Positions 53,832 to 62,323 of a stretch of 64,000 nt of DNA are shown here, piece after piece. Source of the stretch: Paraburkholderia ginsengisoli NBRC 100965 (GTDB lineage Bacteria; Pseudomonadota; Gammaproteobacteria; Burkholderiales; Burkholderiaceae). The translations under genes and the position numbers were made by a program. The DNA lies in assembly GCF_000739735.1 (NCBI RefSeq), contig NZ_BBJF01000009.1, positions 124,001-188,000 of the forward strand. The letters are read 5' to 3'. Numbering within the stretch: the first letter of the stretch is position 1; each line of letters opens with the position of its first letter. The notes under the pieces were generated by a model. The model saw only the letters and a program-made list of their open reading frames with translations, made no database searches and was not told the origin of the DNA.

Positions 53832-55448
53832 TCACACGCTAAATCGGTTCAAAGTGTACGCGCGATAAGCCGCGACGAAGGCGTCGAACGAACCGACCTC
53901 TTCGCGCTCGAGTTGGCTCTGCTCGGCCAGCGACTGCGCGGCGAGTTCGGTGAACGCCTGCGTTTGCGCAGCGTCCAGCGGACGCGAACGGAAATACGCG
54001 GCGTGCGCTTCGCTCTGTTCGAGGCCGAACGCGATGAAGCTCTGCTGCTTATCGCGCATGATTTGCAGCACGCGCGCGGACGGAGTCAGCGATACATCCG
54101 TGAGCTTCGCGCGTTGCACCGCCACCGCGCGCGCGTGTTGGTCGCCGCCTTGCAATGCGTCGAGCGCGGCGGCTGCCGCGTCGATCTTGCTCATCAGCTC
54201 GTTGGCCCAGTCCAGCATCGCGACCGGCTGGCCCTCGCGGATCAGTTCGAGGCCGGGCTTGCGCCCTTCCATCGTCACGCGGCCGAAGTTCTGATTGGCT
54301 TCGGCGTAGGCGTCCGGCGGCAACGGCGCGCTGTCATCGAGTGCGCAGACGAGCAGATAGGCGTCGAGAAAGCGCGACGTTTCCAGCGAAATGCCGCTCG
54401 GCTCGAATGGGTCGATATCCATGCAGCGCACTTCGACGTATTGCACGCCGCGTGCGGCGAGCGCATGCAGTGGACGCTCGCCCGGATGCGTGACGCGCTT
54501 CGGGCGAATCGTCGAGTAAAACTCGTTCTCGATCTGCAGCACATTGGTGTTGATCTGCACCCACTCGCCGTCGCGTTGCGTGCCGATCTGCTCATACGCC
54601 GGATACGGCTGGCTCACGGCCTTCGCGAGCGCGTCGAGGTAGCCGGGCAGCGTGTCGTAGTCGGCATGCAGTGCGGCTTGCGCGGTGGTGTTCGAATAGC
54701 CGAGGTCGCTCATGCGCAGGCTGGTCGCGTACGGACGGTACAGCGTGTCGGCGTCGAACGTTTCCAGCGTGTGTTTGCGATCGCGGAGAAACCGACGATC
54801 CAGCGCCGGCGATGCGCCGAACAGATACATCAACAGCCAGTTGGTGCGGCGGAAATTGCGGATCAGCGCAAGGTAACGTTCGGACTGGAAATCGACGGCG
54901 GTCGCGGTGGATTGCTGGTCCGCGTGCAGCAGCCGCCACACTTCTTCGTTCAGCGAATAGTTGTAGTGGATGCCCGCGATGCACTGCATCGTGCGGCCGT
55001 AGCGCAGCGCGAGGCCAATGCGGTACACGTACTTCAGCTTGCCGATGTTCGACGTGCCGTAATCCGCGATCGGAATGCCGTCGTCGGTGTCGGGCAGCAG
55101 GCCGGGCATCGAGTTGTTCCACAGGATTTCGTCGCCGAGTTGCGCGTAGACGAAACGATGCAGCGTGTCGAGTTTCTCCAGCGTGAGCGCGACGTCCTGC
55201 TCGGCCGGCGTGATCAGTTCGAGGAGCGCTTCGGAGTAATCGGTGGTCAGCGACGGATGCGTGAGCGCCGAACCGAGCGCGCGCGGATGCGGCGTCAGCG
55301 CGAGCTGACCGTCGTGCGTGACGCGCAGGCTTTCCTTTTCGATGCCGCGCAGACCGCGCGCCAGCGCGTCACGCTGCGGGCCTGAGGTCAGCACGGACAG
55401 GCGGTGCAGGAACGCGTCGGTCGTGCGGGAAGGTGTCGTGTTTGGCAT
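53832..55448 (-). CDS. gshA: Glutamate-cysteine ligase, E. coli type
   Basis: A 538-residue class I glutamate-cysteine ligase. It carries out the first step of glutathione synthesis, Glu + Cys + ATP. Family landmarks are GLRGIEKESLRVTHDGQLALTPHP, DYSEALLELITPA, WNNSMPGLLPDTDDGIPIADYG, and the IHYNYSLNE region. The start at 55448 (MPNTTPSR) is preferred over 55520, although no ribosome-binding site is clear. It is a single gene with its own terminator. The YbdK homologue at 27.5-28.6 kb belongs to a different GCS family. Confidence 0.95.
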   Translation of the reverse strand: MPNTTPSRTTDAFLHRLSVLTSGPQRDALARGLRGIEKESLRVTHDGQLALTPHPRALGSALTHPSLTTDYSEALLELITPAEQDVALTLEKLDTLHRFVYAQLGDEILWNNSMPGLLPDTDDGIPIADYGTSNIGKLKYVYRIGLALRYGRTMQCIAGIHYNYSLNEEVWRLLHADQQSTATAVDFQSERYLALIRNFRRTNWLLMYLFGASPALDRRFLRDRKHTLETFDADTLYRPYATSLRMSDLGYSNTTAQAALHADYDTLPGYLDALAKAVSQPYPAYEQIGTQRDGEWVQINTNVLQIENEFYSTIRPKRVTHPGERPLHALAARGVQYVEVRCMDIDPFEPSGISLETSRFLDAYLLVCALDDSAPLPPDAYAEANQNFGRVTMEGRKPGLELIREGQPVAMLDWANELMSKIDAAAAALDALQGGDQHARAVAVQRAKLTDVSLTPSARVLQIMRDKQQSFIAFGLEQSEAHAAYFRSRPLDAAQTQAFTELAAQSLAEQSQLEREEVGSFDAFVAAYRAYTLNRFSV

Positions 55449-55943
55449 TGATGCGAGTCGGGCGTTGTCGGCCGCCATGTGCCGCTTGACTGCTCGTGGG
55501 CAGCACTGCGCGGTTGACAACGTTCGGCGGAATTTTCAGTAGCGGGCACTTTAACATCTCGCTACGACGCCTGCTTGAGGCCGCTTCGGCGGGCTATTCG
55601 GGGCAGCGGTCCCGCCCGTTTTTGGGATGAATCCGAGTGTCGCGCGGTGCGCTGATTTGCTTGCCGCACGCGCGTTACGCGCGCTGGTCCAAGCGACGCA
55701 CAGGCGTGAGTTCAGCGACGGCGTGTGGCGCCATGTGGGGTTCGCCCACCCCGTTATTGAAGATGAATCGTCTGCAATACGGCGCGCTGCTTCACCCCCG
55801 GTATCCGCGCTTACACGCTCCGGTTCTGAGCCACTTGCCCGCGCGACTTTAACCACCGCGTGCCGTGTCAGCGCAGTCGGTCCGCCATCTCGTTTTCGAG
55901 CCGCGAGACGGCGTGCTATTCCGACGCGCGCGCCCACGCGACT
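55449..55943. other. Intergenic region between alkA and gshA
   Basis: About 495 bp. Open frames exist on both strands (for example 55551-55937 minus) but none has family-like sequence or a good ribosome-binding site. A GGCGGG/CCCGCC stem (55588-55593 with 55611-55616) followed by GTTTTT points in the plus direction. It has no obvious gene upstream. It could end a short transcript, or be incidental. Confidence 0.4.
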
Positions 55944-56861
55944 TCATCCACCCCGCGCTGCGCCCGCGCGGTCCGCCACCTCGTTCCACAGATGCATCGC
56001 CGCATACGCGCGCCACGGCCGCCACGTATCGGTGCGGGCACGTTGCTGCGTCGGCCGCACGAGCGACGGGTCGCGCGCGCAGATCGACTGCATCAGCACG
56101 AGGTCCCAGGCGGGCCAGGCGTCGGCGTCGCGCCATGCGCGCATCGCGACGTACTCGACGGTCCACGGACCGATGCCGGGGAGCGCGAGCAACGCGGCGC
56201 GCAGGCTGGCCGCGTCGACGACGTTGCTGTCGAGCGGTACGTCGCCGGTGGCGACCGCGTGCGCGAAACCTTGCAACGACGCGACGCGTTTGCCCGGCAT
56301 GCCGATCTGCGCGAGATCGACCGCGGCCAGCGCGGCGGGCGTGGGAAAGCGCCACGCGGTGTTCTCGTGCGGATGTCCGTCGATGCGCTCGCCGGCGCGC
56401 TGCACAAGCCGGCCGATGATGGTGGTCGCCGCTTTCACGCTGACCTGCTGCCCGACGATCGCGCGCACCACCAGCTCGAAACCGGACCACGCGCCCGGTA
56501 CACGCAGGCCGGGCGCGGCTTCGACAAGCGGGGCGAGCCAAGGATCCGCCGCGAGTTCCGCGCCGATCTTCTTCGGATCGGCGTGCAGATCGAACATCTT
56601 TGCTATCGGCGTGGCGAGCGCGTCGGCGTGACGGCTCACCGGCCCTTCGATGCTCGCGACGAGGCAGCGCTTGCGTGGATGCAGCCGCACGCTTAGCGTG
56701 CCGCTGTCGCCGGCCCAATCGATCGCGCGGCGATACGCGCCGTCCTCCACCGCTTCGACGCCGGGTGTCGCGCGTCCGCCGAAAAAGCGCAGCAGGCGCG
56801 GCCAGTCGAAGGGTGGTTTGAACGGTAATTCGAGAGTTGCGACGTCGTCGAGCGTGCTCAC
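55944..56861 (-). CDS. alkA: DNA-3-methyladenine glycosylase II (AlkA)
   Basis: A 305-residue HhH-GPD glycosylase. The N-terminal AlkA_N-like domain begins after STLDDVATLELPFKPPFDWPRLL. VVRAIVGQQVSVKAATTIIGRLV and the helix-hairpin-helix GIGPWTVEYVAMRAW, followed by catalytic Asp in PAWDLVL, are typical. It removes alkylated purines from DNA. The GTG start at 56861 overlaps the ada stop (GTGA), showing coupled expression with Ada, as expected for the adaptive response. Confidence 0.94.
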   Translation of the reverse strand: MSTLDDVATLELPFKPPFDWPRLLRFFGGRATPGVEAVEDGAYRRAIDWAGDSGTLSVRLHPRKRCLVASIEGPVSRHADALATPIAKMFDLHADPKKIGAELAADPWLAPLVEAAPGLRVPGAWSGFELVVRAIVGQQVSVKAATTIIGRLVQRAGERIDGHPHENTAWRFPTPAALAAVDLAQIGMPGKRVASLQGFAHAVATGDVPLDSNVVDAASLRAALLALPGIGPWTVEYVAMRAWRDADAWPAWDLVLMQSICARDPSLVRPTQQRARTDTWRPWRAYAAMHLWNEVADRAGAARGG

Positions 56862-58081
56862 GCGGCGTGGTCCAGTTTGGTGGGGGTTGTCGTGGTGGCG
56901 TCCGAGCCAGAATTGGAGCCGGAGCCGGAACCAATGAGGGCCGGCTTCTGGCGGCCCGGCTGACGGGGCTGGCCGGGCGTCGCATGACCGGCATGCTGCG
57001 CTTCGTTGTCGAGCAGCGCGGCCTTGCGCGGCAGACCCCAGCGGTAACCGGCCAGCGCGCCGCCCTTTTGCACCACCCGATGACAAGGAATCGCCAGCGC
57101 CACCGGATTCGTCGCGCAGGCGGTGGCCACCGCGCGCACCGCGCGCGGCGAGCCGACCGCTTCGGCGATCTGCGAATAGCTGCGCGTTTCGCCGTAGGGA
57201 ATGCGCCGCAGCGCGTCCCAGACACGCTGCCGGAAGGCGGTCGCCGCGATGTCCAGCGGCAGATCGAAGTCCTGTCGGCTGCCGCGCAGATAGGCGTCGA
57301 TCTGCGCGATGAACGGGGCGAGCTGTTGAGCGTCCTCCAGCAGGTCGGCGTTGGCGAATTCGTCGCGCAATTCGTCGAGCAGCGCCGCGTGGTCGTCGCC
57401 GAAACCGATCTTGCAGATGCCTTTGCCGGTGGCCGCGACCAGCACGAAGCCGAGCGAGGTCGGCGCGCTTGCGTAGCGCACGGTCAGCCCCGCGCCCTTG
57501 CGACGATACGCGGATGGCGCCATGCCCAGTTCTGCCGGCGCGCTGTCGTACATCCGCGACGGCGACCCGAAGCCGGCGTCGAGCGTGGCGCGCGTGACGT
57601 CCGCGCCGCTTTGCAGCGCGTCGCGCAACGCTGCGCCCCGCTGCGCAGCCTGGTATTGCCGCGGCGAGACCCCCACCACGCGCTTGAACAGACGCTGAAG
57701 GTGAAACGGGCTGACGTGCACGGCGTCGCTCAATTGCGCGAGCGTGAGACGTTGCTGCGGGTCGGCGTCGAGCGCGGCGCACGCGCGATTCACGATTTCC
57801 AGTTCGCGCGGCAGGCCGCCGGGCTGGCAGCGCTTGCAATCGCGAAAGCCCGCGGCGCGGGCGGCGGCGGCGTCGGTGAAGAACGCGACGTTTTCGCGGC
57901 GCGGCTGACGCGATGCGCACGACGGCCGGCAGAACACGCCGGTCGTGCGGACCGCGTAGAAGAATGCGCCATCCGCGCGCGGCTCGCGGCGCGTGACGGC
58001 GGCCCAGCGCTCGTCGTCGGAAGTCCAGCGGGCGGAGTCCGGGGCGGTGCGGAGGTCGGCAGGATCGGTCGTGCGGTTCAT
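56858..58081 (-). CDS. ada: Bifunctional Ada: methylphosphotriester sensor / AraC activator / O6-methylguanine-DNA methyltransferase
   Basis: A 407-residue Ada protein. The zinc cysteines are C51, C55, C82 and C85, spaced exactly as C38, C42, C69 and C72 of E. coli Ada. AraC-type HTH covers about 95-195. The MGMT domain has the acceptor Cys C333 in IPCHRVVQ. Self-methylation turns it into an activator of ada and alkA. A C-terminal Ser/Gly/Thr-rich tail of about 45 residues is extra to the usual about 355-residue protein. The start at 58081 (MNRTTDP) is preferred to a TTG at 58120. Confidence 0.95.
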   Translation of the reverse strand: MNRTTDPADLRTAPDSARWTSDDERWAAVTRREPRADGAFFYAVRTTGVFCRPSCASRQPRRENVAFFTDAAAARAAGFRDCKRCQPGGLPRELEIVNRACAALDADPQQRLTLAQLSDAVHVSPFHLQRLFKRVVGVSPRQYQAAQRGAALRDALQSGADVTRATLDAGFGSPSRMYDSAPAELGMAPSAYRRKGAGLTVRYASAPTSLGFVLVAATGKGICKIGFGDDHAALLDELRDEFANADLLEDAQQLAPFIAQIDAYLRGSRQDFDLPLDIAATAFRQRVWDALRRIPYGETRSYSQIAEAVGSPRAVRAVATACATNPVALAIPCHRVVQKGGALAGYRWGLPRKAALLDNEAQHAGHATPGQPRQPGRQKPALIGSGSGSNSGSDATTTTPTKLDHAA

Positions 58082-58155
58082 GGTGGTCTCGAGGAGGCAG
58101 GTGGTGTCGATGCTCACCAATGTAGGCCGTATGCCGACACCCTACGCTCCGGTTC

Positions 58156-58168
58156 TTGCTCTGTCATT
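58156..58168 (-). promoter_or_regulatory. Candidate Ada box upstream of ada-alkA
   Basis: On the minus strand AAT-N6-GCAA runs from 58168 to 58156, about 75 bp upstream of the ada start. This fits the AAT-N6-GCAA pattern known from E. coli Ada-activated promoters. It suggests autoactivation of the operon. Confidence 0.5.
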
Positions 58169-58262
58169 GCGCCTGTTCGTCGGCTGAAACGGCCGCCTGG
58201 CGGTCGTTTTGCCACAAAACGCGACAATTTGGCCCGATATCGGGTTTTCCCTTAAAAAGTTA

Positions 58263-58291
58263 TTGCGTCGCATCAACCCCGTGTGTATATT
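58263..58291 (+). promoter_or_regulatory. Promoter of the candidate small RNA
   Basis: TTGCGT (58263-58268), an exact 17-bp spacer, and TATATT (58286-58291). The -10 matches five of six consensus bases; the -35 only three. Transcription would begin near 58298. Confidence 0.6.
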
Positions 58292-58297
58292 AGTACC

Positions 58298-58360
58298 TGT
58301 CTCCTCCATGTCTCCTCCTGATATGGATTCAGCCCGCTCCACATAGAGCGGGCTTTTTTT
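58298..58360 (+). ncRNA. Candidate small RNA with tandem anti-Shine-Dalgarno motifs
   Basis: A promoter at 58263-58291 and a strong terminator at 58331-58360 define a transcript of about 60 nt. No start codon with a ribosome-binding site lies in it. It begins with two copies of TGTCTCCTCC, 11 bp apart (58298-58307, 58309-58318). The second copy lies in the loop of a possible TCCAT/ATGGA hairpin (58305-58309 with 58323-58327). CUCCUCC is complementary to GGAGG ribosome-binding sites. Known bacterial sRNAs with such loops repress many mRNAs. It could instead be an attenuated leader of the VOC gene at 58491. Confidence 0.6.
58331..58360 (+). terminator. Strong terminator of the candidate small RNA
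   Basis: AGCCCGCTC (58331-58339) pairs with GAGCGGGCT (58346-58354) over a 6-nt loop, followed by a run of seven T to 58360. Confidence 0.92.
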
Positions 58361-58490
58361 CGTCTGTACTTCCCCGATTTTCTTTTTTGAGCCGCCCCTC
58401 GCGGCGGGTTGTACGCGTGTACTCGCGGCAGCGCCCTTTCTTCTACACTGGCTAATCATCCGTTCTGCCAACCAGTCAGGGGCGTCCGAT

Positions 58491-58916
58491 ATGAAAATCC
58501 ACATCCGCGAGATCGATCACGTCGTCATCCGGGCGACGAACGTCGAGACCATGGCGCGTTTCTATTGCGACGTGCTCGGGTGCAGCCTGGAAAAGGAACA
58601 GCGGGACTTGGGGCTGACGCAATTGCGCGCGGGGCGCTCGCTGATCGACCTGTTGCAGGTTGGCGGCAAGCTGGACCGTGTCGAGAACGGCGTGCCGGGC
58701 GCAGGGCGAAATATGGATCACGTGTGCTTGCGCGTCGAACCGTTCGACGCCGACGCGCTCAACGCGCATCTGACCGCGCAGGGCGCGCGGCTGGGCGAAC
58801 AGGGGGTGCGCTACGGCGCGGACGGTTTTGGTCCGTCGCTGTATCTGTTCGACCCGGAGGGGAATATGGTCGAACTCAAGGGGCCGCCGGAAGCGGCGCG
58901 AGTCACGACGCTCTAG
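58491..58916 (+). CDS. Glyoxalase/VOC-superfamily protein
   Basis: A 141-residue vicinal-oxygen-chelate protein. The likely metal ligands are H10 (REIDHVVIRA), H77 (NMDHVCLRV) and E128 (PEGNMVELKG), one per beta-alpha-beta-beta-beta module. Members act as lyases, dioxygenases or resistance proteins, so the reaction cannot be named. A weak AGGGG precedes the ATG. It is the first gene downstream of the candidate small RNA and terminator. Confidence 0.88.
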   Translation: MKIHIREIDHVVIRATNVETMARFYCDVLGCSLEKEQRDLGLTQLRAGRSLIDLLQVGGKLDRVENGVPGAGRNMDHVCLRVEPFDADALNAHLTAQGARLGEQGVRYGADGFGPSLYLFDPEGNMVELKGPPEAARVTTL

Positions 58917-59010
58917 GCACCCACCAGCAGCGACAGGCTAATGGCTGGCCACGCGCCGCTTCGGCCCTCGTCCGATTCGAGCGTCGACGCAAATCGCAAG
59001 CCGTCAGCCC

Positions 59011-59565
59011 TTACGCGTTGGCCGGCGCCTTCAATACCGTCCACTCGATCTTCACCGCATCGGCGTCGGCGCTACCGAGCCACGCTTCGCCGTCCTGCAC
59101 CGTGCATTGCAGGCGCATCGTGCGTTCCGCGAGCGAGCCGAGCGCCGTCGCAACGTCTTCGCCGAGCGTCCACACCGTCACATTGCGCATGCGCTCGACC
59201 TTGTTGCGCACGCCCTGCCACCAGATGTCCGACGCACGGCCGCCGTATGCGATCACGATGACTTCGTTCGAGCGCCCGCTCGCTTTGGCGATGCGCCGTT
59301 CGTCGGGCTGGCCGACTTCGATCCACGTTTCGATCGCGCCGGTCAGATCCTTCTGCCACAGATCCGGTTCGTCGACATCCGACAAACCTTTGCAAAACTC
59401 GAGCCGTTCCTGCGCAAATAGCGCGAACGCGGCGACGCGCACCATCATGCGTTCGTCGGTTTCGGAGGGATGGCGGGCGATCGTCAGGGAATGGTCGGCG
59501 TAGTAGTGCCGGTCCATGTTGGCGATCTGCAGTTCCGCCTTGTAAATCGTCGATTTGAGAGCCAT
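59011..59565 (-). CDS. yaeQ: YaeQ-family protein
   Basis: A 184-residue protein starting MALKSTIYKAELQIANMDRHYYADHSLTIARHPSETDERMMVRV, the highly conserved start of YaeQ. WQKDLTGAIETWIEVGQPDERRI and the later WWQGVRNKVERM are also typical. YaeQ has a nuclease-like fold (PD-(D/E)XK type) but its role is not settled. The start at 59565 fits the family; a frame to 59655 adds unrelated residues. Lone gene on the minus strand. Confidence 0.93.
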   Translation of the reverse strand: MALKSTIYKAELQIANMDRHYYADHSLTIARHPSETDERMMVRVAAFALFAQERLEFCKGLSDVDEPDLWQKDLTGAIETWIEVGQPDERRIAKASGRSNEVIVIAYGGRASDIWWQGVRNKVERMRNVTVWTLGEDVATALGSLAERTMRLQCTVQDGEAWLGSADADAVKIEWTVLKAPANA

Positions 59566-59660
59566 GCCGTTGCTAAACCAGGCGCTCGCTCCACCGGAGC
59601 GAACAGAAAAAGAATCGTCGACGGCGCGTTGCCGTTTTCCGTGTTTGTTGTACATCGCGT

Positions 59661-59701
59661 TTCTCCCGCGCCGTCAGCCGGCGGCTACACCGACGGGAGA
59701 A
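59661..59701 (-). terminator. Stem-loop between the LysR gene and yaeQ
   Basis: TTCTCCCG (59661-59668) pairs with CGGGAGAA (59694-59701), with an inner AGCC/GGCT-type stem. It begins just past the LysR stop on the minus strand. No T run follows, so it may be a processing or partial-termination hairpin. Confidence 0.45.
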
Positions 59702-59705
59702 GCAT

Positions 59706-60683
59706 TTATCGCGCCACAGCCGGCTCGAAAGCCGTGCCGTAGACCTCTGCCGCGGCTTCCCGCAAGGCTTCGAGCACCACGGCGGCGGCTGGCGAAAGCA
59801 GATGCGACTGGCGCGTGATGATACCGAATGTATCCATCCTGCACGGTAAATCGATCGGCACGCGCTTCAACACACCGTACTGTTGGTATTGACGCGCCAC
59901 TTCGTCAGGCAAAACCGCCAACATGTCGCTCTGGAGCAGCAGGCTTGAAATCGCCAGAAAATTGTTGGTATTGACGACGTTTTGCGGCGGATTCAGCCCG
60001 ATTTGCGAAAACATCAGATCGAAGCGGTGACGCAGCACGCTGCCCGGCGGATGCAAAACCCAACTTGCGTTCACGATTCCGCGCAACGTCAAACCTGTCT
60101 CATTTTCGAGAGGATGACCGGGCCGGGCGACCACGCAGAGCGGCTCGTCGGCGAGTGGTTCGTAGCGGACTTCGGCCTTCAGCTGGTTCTGCCGCTCCAG
60201 CACCCGGCCGATCATGATGTCCAGCTCGCCTTCGGCCAGCCGCGGCAGCATCACGTCCGAGGTTTCCACCTCGGCCCAGATCTGCAGCTGTGGATAACGT
60301 TCCTTCACGCCGGCGATCGCGCGCGGCACCATCGTCGCGGCGGCTGCGGCAATCACGCCGATGCGCACCTGACCGGTGAGCCCGGAGCGCAGCGCCGAGA
60401 TTTCGTCGTGCGCGTGGCTCAGGTTCGACAGCACCATGCGCGCGTGGCGAATCATCACTTCGCCGTACAGCGTGGCGTGCATGCCGTGCGGCGTGCGATC
60501 GAACAGGCTGACCTCCAGCATGTCCTCCAGCTCCTTGAGCAGGCGCGACGCGGCGGGCTGCGTCATGCCGAGCACGTCGGCGGCCCGGCGCACGTTGCCC
60601 TCCTCCTCCATCGCCGCGAGCAGCAGCAACTGGCGCGTCTTGAGCCGCGCCCGGACGAACCAGTTCGAATAGCTACGCGTCAT
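59706..60683 (-). CDS. LysR-family regulator (GbpR-like), probable regulator of the arabinose genes
   Basis: A 325-residue LysR protein. The HTH covers about 12-75 (LKTRQLLLLAAMEEEGNVRRAADVLGMTQPAASRLLKELEDML). An effector domain beginning GQVRIGVIAAAAATMVPRAI follows. It resembles sugar-responsive GbpR-type regulators. It is divergent from the aldehyde dehydrogenase and araFG genes, and the 191-bp gap holds a two-part 28-bp dyad. Regulation of these genes by a pentose or its breakdown product is inferred from position. Confidence 0.9.
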   Translation of the reverse strand: MTRSYSNWFVRARLKTRQLLLLAAMEEEGNVRRAADVLGMTQPAASRLLKELEDMLEVSLFDRTPHGMHATLYGEVMIRHARMVLSNLSHAHDEISALRSGLTGQVRIGVIAAAAATMVPRAIAGVKERYPQLQIWAEVETSDVMLPRLAEGELDIMIGRVLERQNQLKAEVRYEPLADEPLCVVARPGHPLENETGLTLRGIVNASWVLHPPGSVLRHRFDLMFSQIGLNPPQNVVNTNNFLAISSLLLQSDMLAVLPDEVARQYQQYGVLKRVPIDLPCRMDTFGIITRQSHLLSPAAAVVLEALREAAAEVYGTAFEPAVAR

Positions 60684-60764
60684 CGCCTTGTCTCCATCCT
60701 GTTTTTGGTTGAGCGGTCTGAAGCCGCTGCGCCCGGTGGTTTATCCCGGCGAGGTCTCAATCAT

Positions 60765-60792
60765 GCCATACCGAAAGTGATATCGGGATGGC
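60765..60792. promoter_or_regulatory. Candidate LysR operator: two-part 28-bp dyad
   Basis: GCCAT (60765-60769) with ATGGC (60788-60792), and inside it CCGA (60771-60774) with TCGG (60783-60786), share one centre. The arms are symmetric, with one unpaired base between the two arms on each side. It lies about 80-110 bp from both divergent start codons. Confidence 0.6.
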
Positions 60793-60874
60793 TTAAAAAG
60801 GGATTGGAAAGTTATTGGGGCGGCTCATACCATTCGTGGACTTTCCAAGCATCCCACGTGGCGCCCTTCCGTCG

Positions 60875-62323
60875 ATGAACCGCGATTCGCTCGTCCCGCT
60901 CGTTGCCAGCCCCTTTCGCCATTACATCAATGGCGGATGGGAGACGGGCGCGACCGCGGGCGTCTCGTTCAACCCGTCGGACCTCGACGAACCGGTCGGC
61001 GAGTACGTCCGCGCGGACGTGCGGCAGACCGATACGGCGATCGAAGCGGCGCACGCGGCGTTTCGCGACTGGTCGGTGGCGTCGGCGCAGCGTCGCGCGG
61101 ATGCGCTCGACGCGATCGGCACGGAGATGCTCGCGCGCCGCGACGAACTCGGCCGGCTGCTCGCGCGCGAAATCGGCAAGACCGTGCCCGAGGCGCAGGT
61201 CGAAGCGACGCGCGCCGGCCAGATCTTCAAGCTGCTCGCCGCCGAGGCGCTGCGCGCGTTTGCGGAGCCGCTGGCCTCGGCCCGCGCGGGCGTCGAAATC
61301 GACGTGACACACGAACCGCTCGGCGTGGTCGGCATCATCGCGCCGTGGAGCGCGCCGCTGGCGATCGCCGCGGCGAAGATCGGCGCCGCGCTCGCGCACG
61401 GCAACTGCGTGGTGTTCAAGCCGGCCGAATCGGCGCCAGCGTGCGCGGCGGCGTTGGCCGCGATTATCAGCCGCGCCGGCCTGCCCGCCGGCGTGTTTAA
61501 CCTCGTGATGGGCAGCGGCCGCCAGGTCGGCGCGCGGATCGTCGCGCATCCGCTGGCGGCGGCGATCAGCTTCACCGGCTCGACCGAAACGGGCACACGC
61601 GTGCTGCAGGCCGCGGCCGCCCGCCAAGTGCGCGTGCAGCTGGAAATGGGCGGCAAGAATCCGTTCGTGGTGCTGGCCGACGCCGATCTCGACGGCGCGG
61701 TCGACGCCGCAATAACCGGCGCCTACAGCGCGACCGGTCAGCGCGGCACGGCGTCGGCGCGGTTGATCGTCGAGCGCGCGGTGTTCGAGCCGTTCGTCGA
61801 CGCGTTGAAAACGAAGCTCGCGAAGCTCTCCGTCGACCACGCGCTGAAGCATGGCACGGACATCGGCCCGGTCGCAAACGCTACGCAGCTGAAGCGCAAC
61901 CTCGACTACGTGCGCATCGGTCAGCAGGAAGGCGCGCAACTGTTGTGCGGCGGCCAGCAACTGGAACGTGCGACGCGCGGCTACTTCTTCGAGCCGGCGC
62001 TGTTCATCGGCGAACCGGAACACCGCATCGCGCGCGAGGAAATTTTCGGCCCGCTCGCCGTCGTGCTGCGCGCGGACGACTACGAGCACGCGCTGCATCT
62101 GGCCAACGACACCGCCTACGGCCTATGCGCCGGCATCTGCACGCGCTCGCTCGAACGCGCGCGGCATTTCCGCCGCCATGTGCAGAGCGGTCTCGTCACG
62201 ATCAATCTGCCGACCACCGCCGTCGAGCACCACGCGCCCGGCGGCGGTCGCAAAGCGTCCGCCTATGGCGCGACCGACGCAGCGTTCTGGACGGCCGTGA
62301 AAACGGCCTACGTGGCGGGCTGA
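60875..62323 (+). CDS. Aldehyde dehydrogenase-like protein lacking catalytic Cys and Asn (ketoglutaric-semialdehyde dehydrogenase family)
   Basis: A 482-residue member of the NAD(P) aldehyde dehydrogenase fold. Its context suggests the alpha-ketoglutaric semialdehyde step of oxidative L-arabinose breakdown. NAD-site features (FKPAES, FTGSTETG) and the general-base Glu E257 (LEMGGKNP) are present. The catalytic-Cys motif normally read as GQRCTA is GQRGTA here: G291, codon GGC at 61745-61747. The oxyanion Asn of the PWNFP motif is Ser (S159 in APWSAP). Both changes argue against normal oxidation. The ATG at 60875 is preferred to a TTG at 60815. araF and araG follow. Confidence 0.88.
   Translation: MNRDSLVPLVASPFRHYINGGWETGATAGVSFNPSDLDEPVGEYVRADVRQTDTAIEAAHAAFRDWSVASAQRRADALDAIGTEMLARRDELGRLLAREIGKTVPEAQVEATRAGQIFKLLAAEALRAFAEPLASARAGVEIDVTHEPLGVVGIIAPWSAPLAIAAAKIGAALAHGNCVVFKPAESAPACAAALAAIISRAGLPAGVFNLVMGSGRQVGARIVAHPLAAAISFTGSTETGTRVLQAAAARQVRVQLEMGGKNPFVVLADADLDGAVDAAITGAYSATGQRGTASARLIVERAVFEPFVDALKTKLAKLSVDHALKHGTDIGPVANATQLKRNLDYVRIGQQEGAQLLCGGQQLERATRGYFFEPALFIGEPEHRIAREEIFGPLAVVLRADDYEHALHLANDTAYGLCAGICTRSLERARHFRRHVQSGLVTINLPTTAVEHHAPGGGRKASAYGATDAAFWTAVKTAYVAG

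Noticed and set aside
55551..55937. A 128-codon minus-strand open frame between alkA and gshA
   Set aside because: No ribosome-binding site, no hydrophobic or motif pattern, and composition unlike neighbouring proteins.
55812..58156. A 13-bp direct repeat (ACGCTCCGGTTCT) flanking alkA-ada, as a possible mobile-element footprint
   Set aside because: Too short, with no integrase, transposase or composition change. The genes are typical core repair genes, so chance or a small repeat family is more likely.
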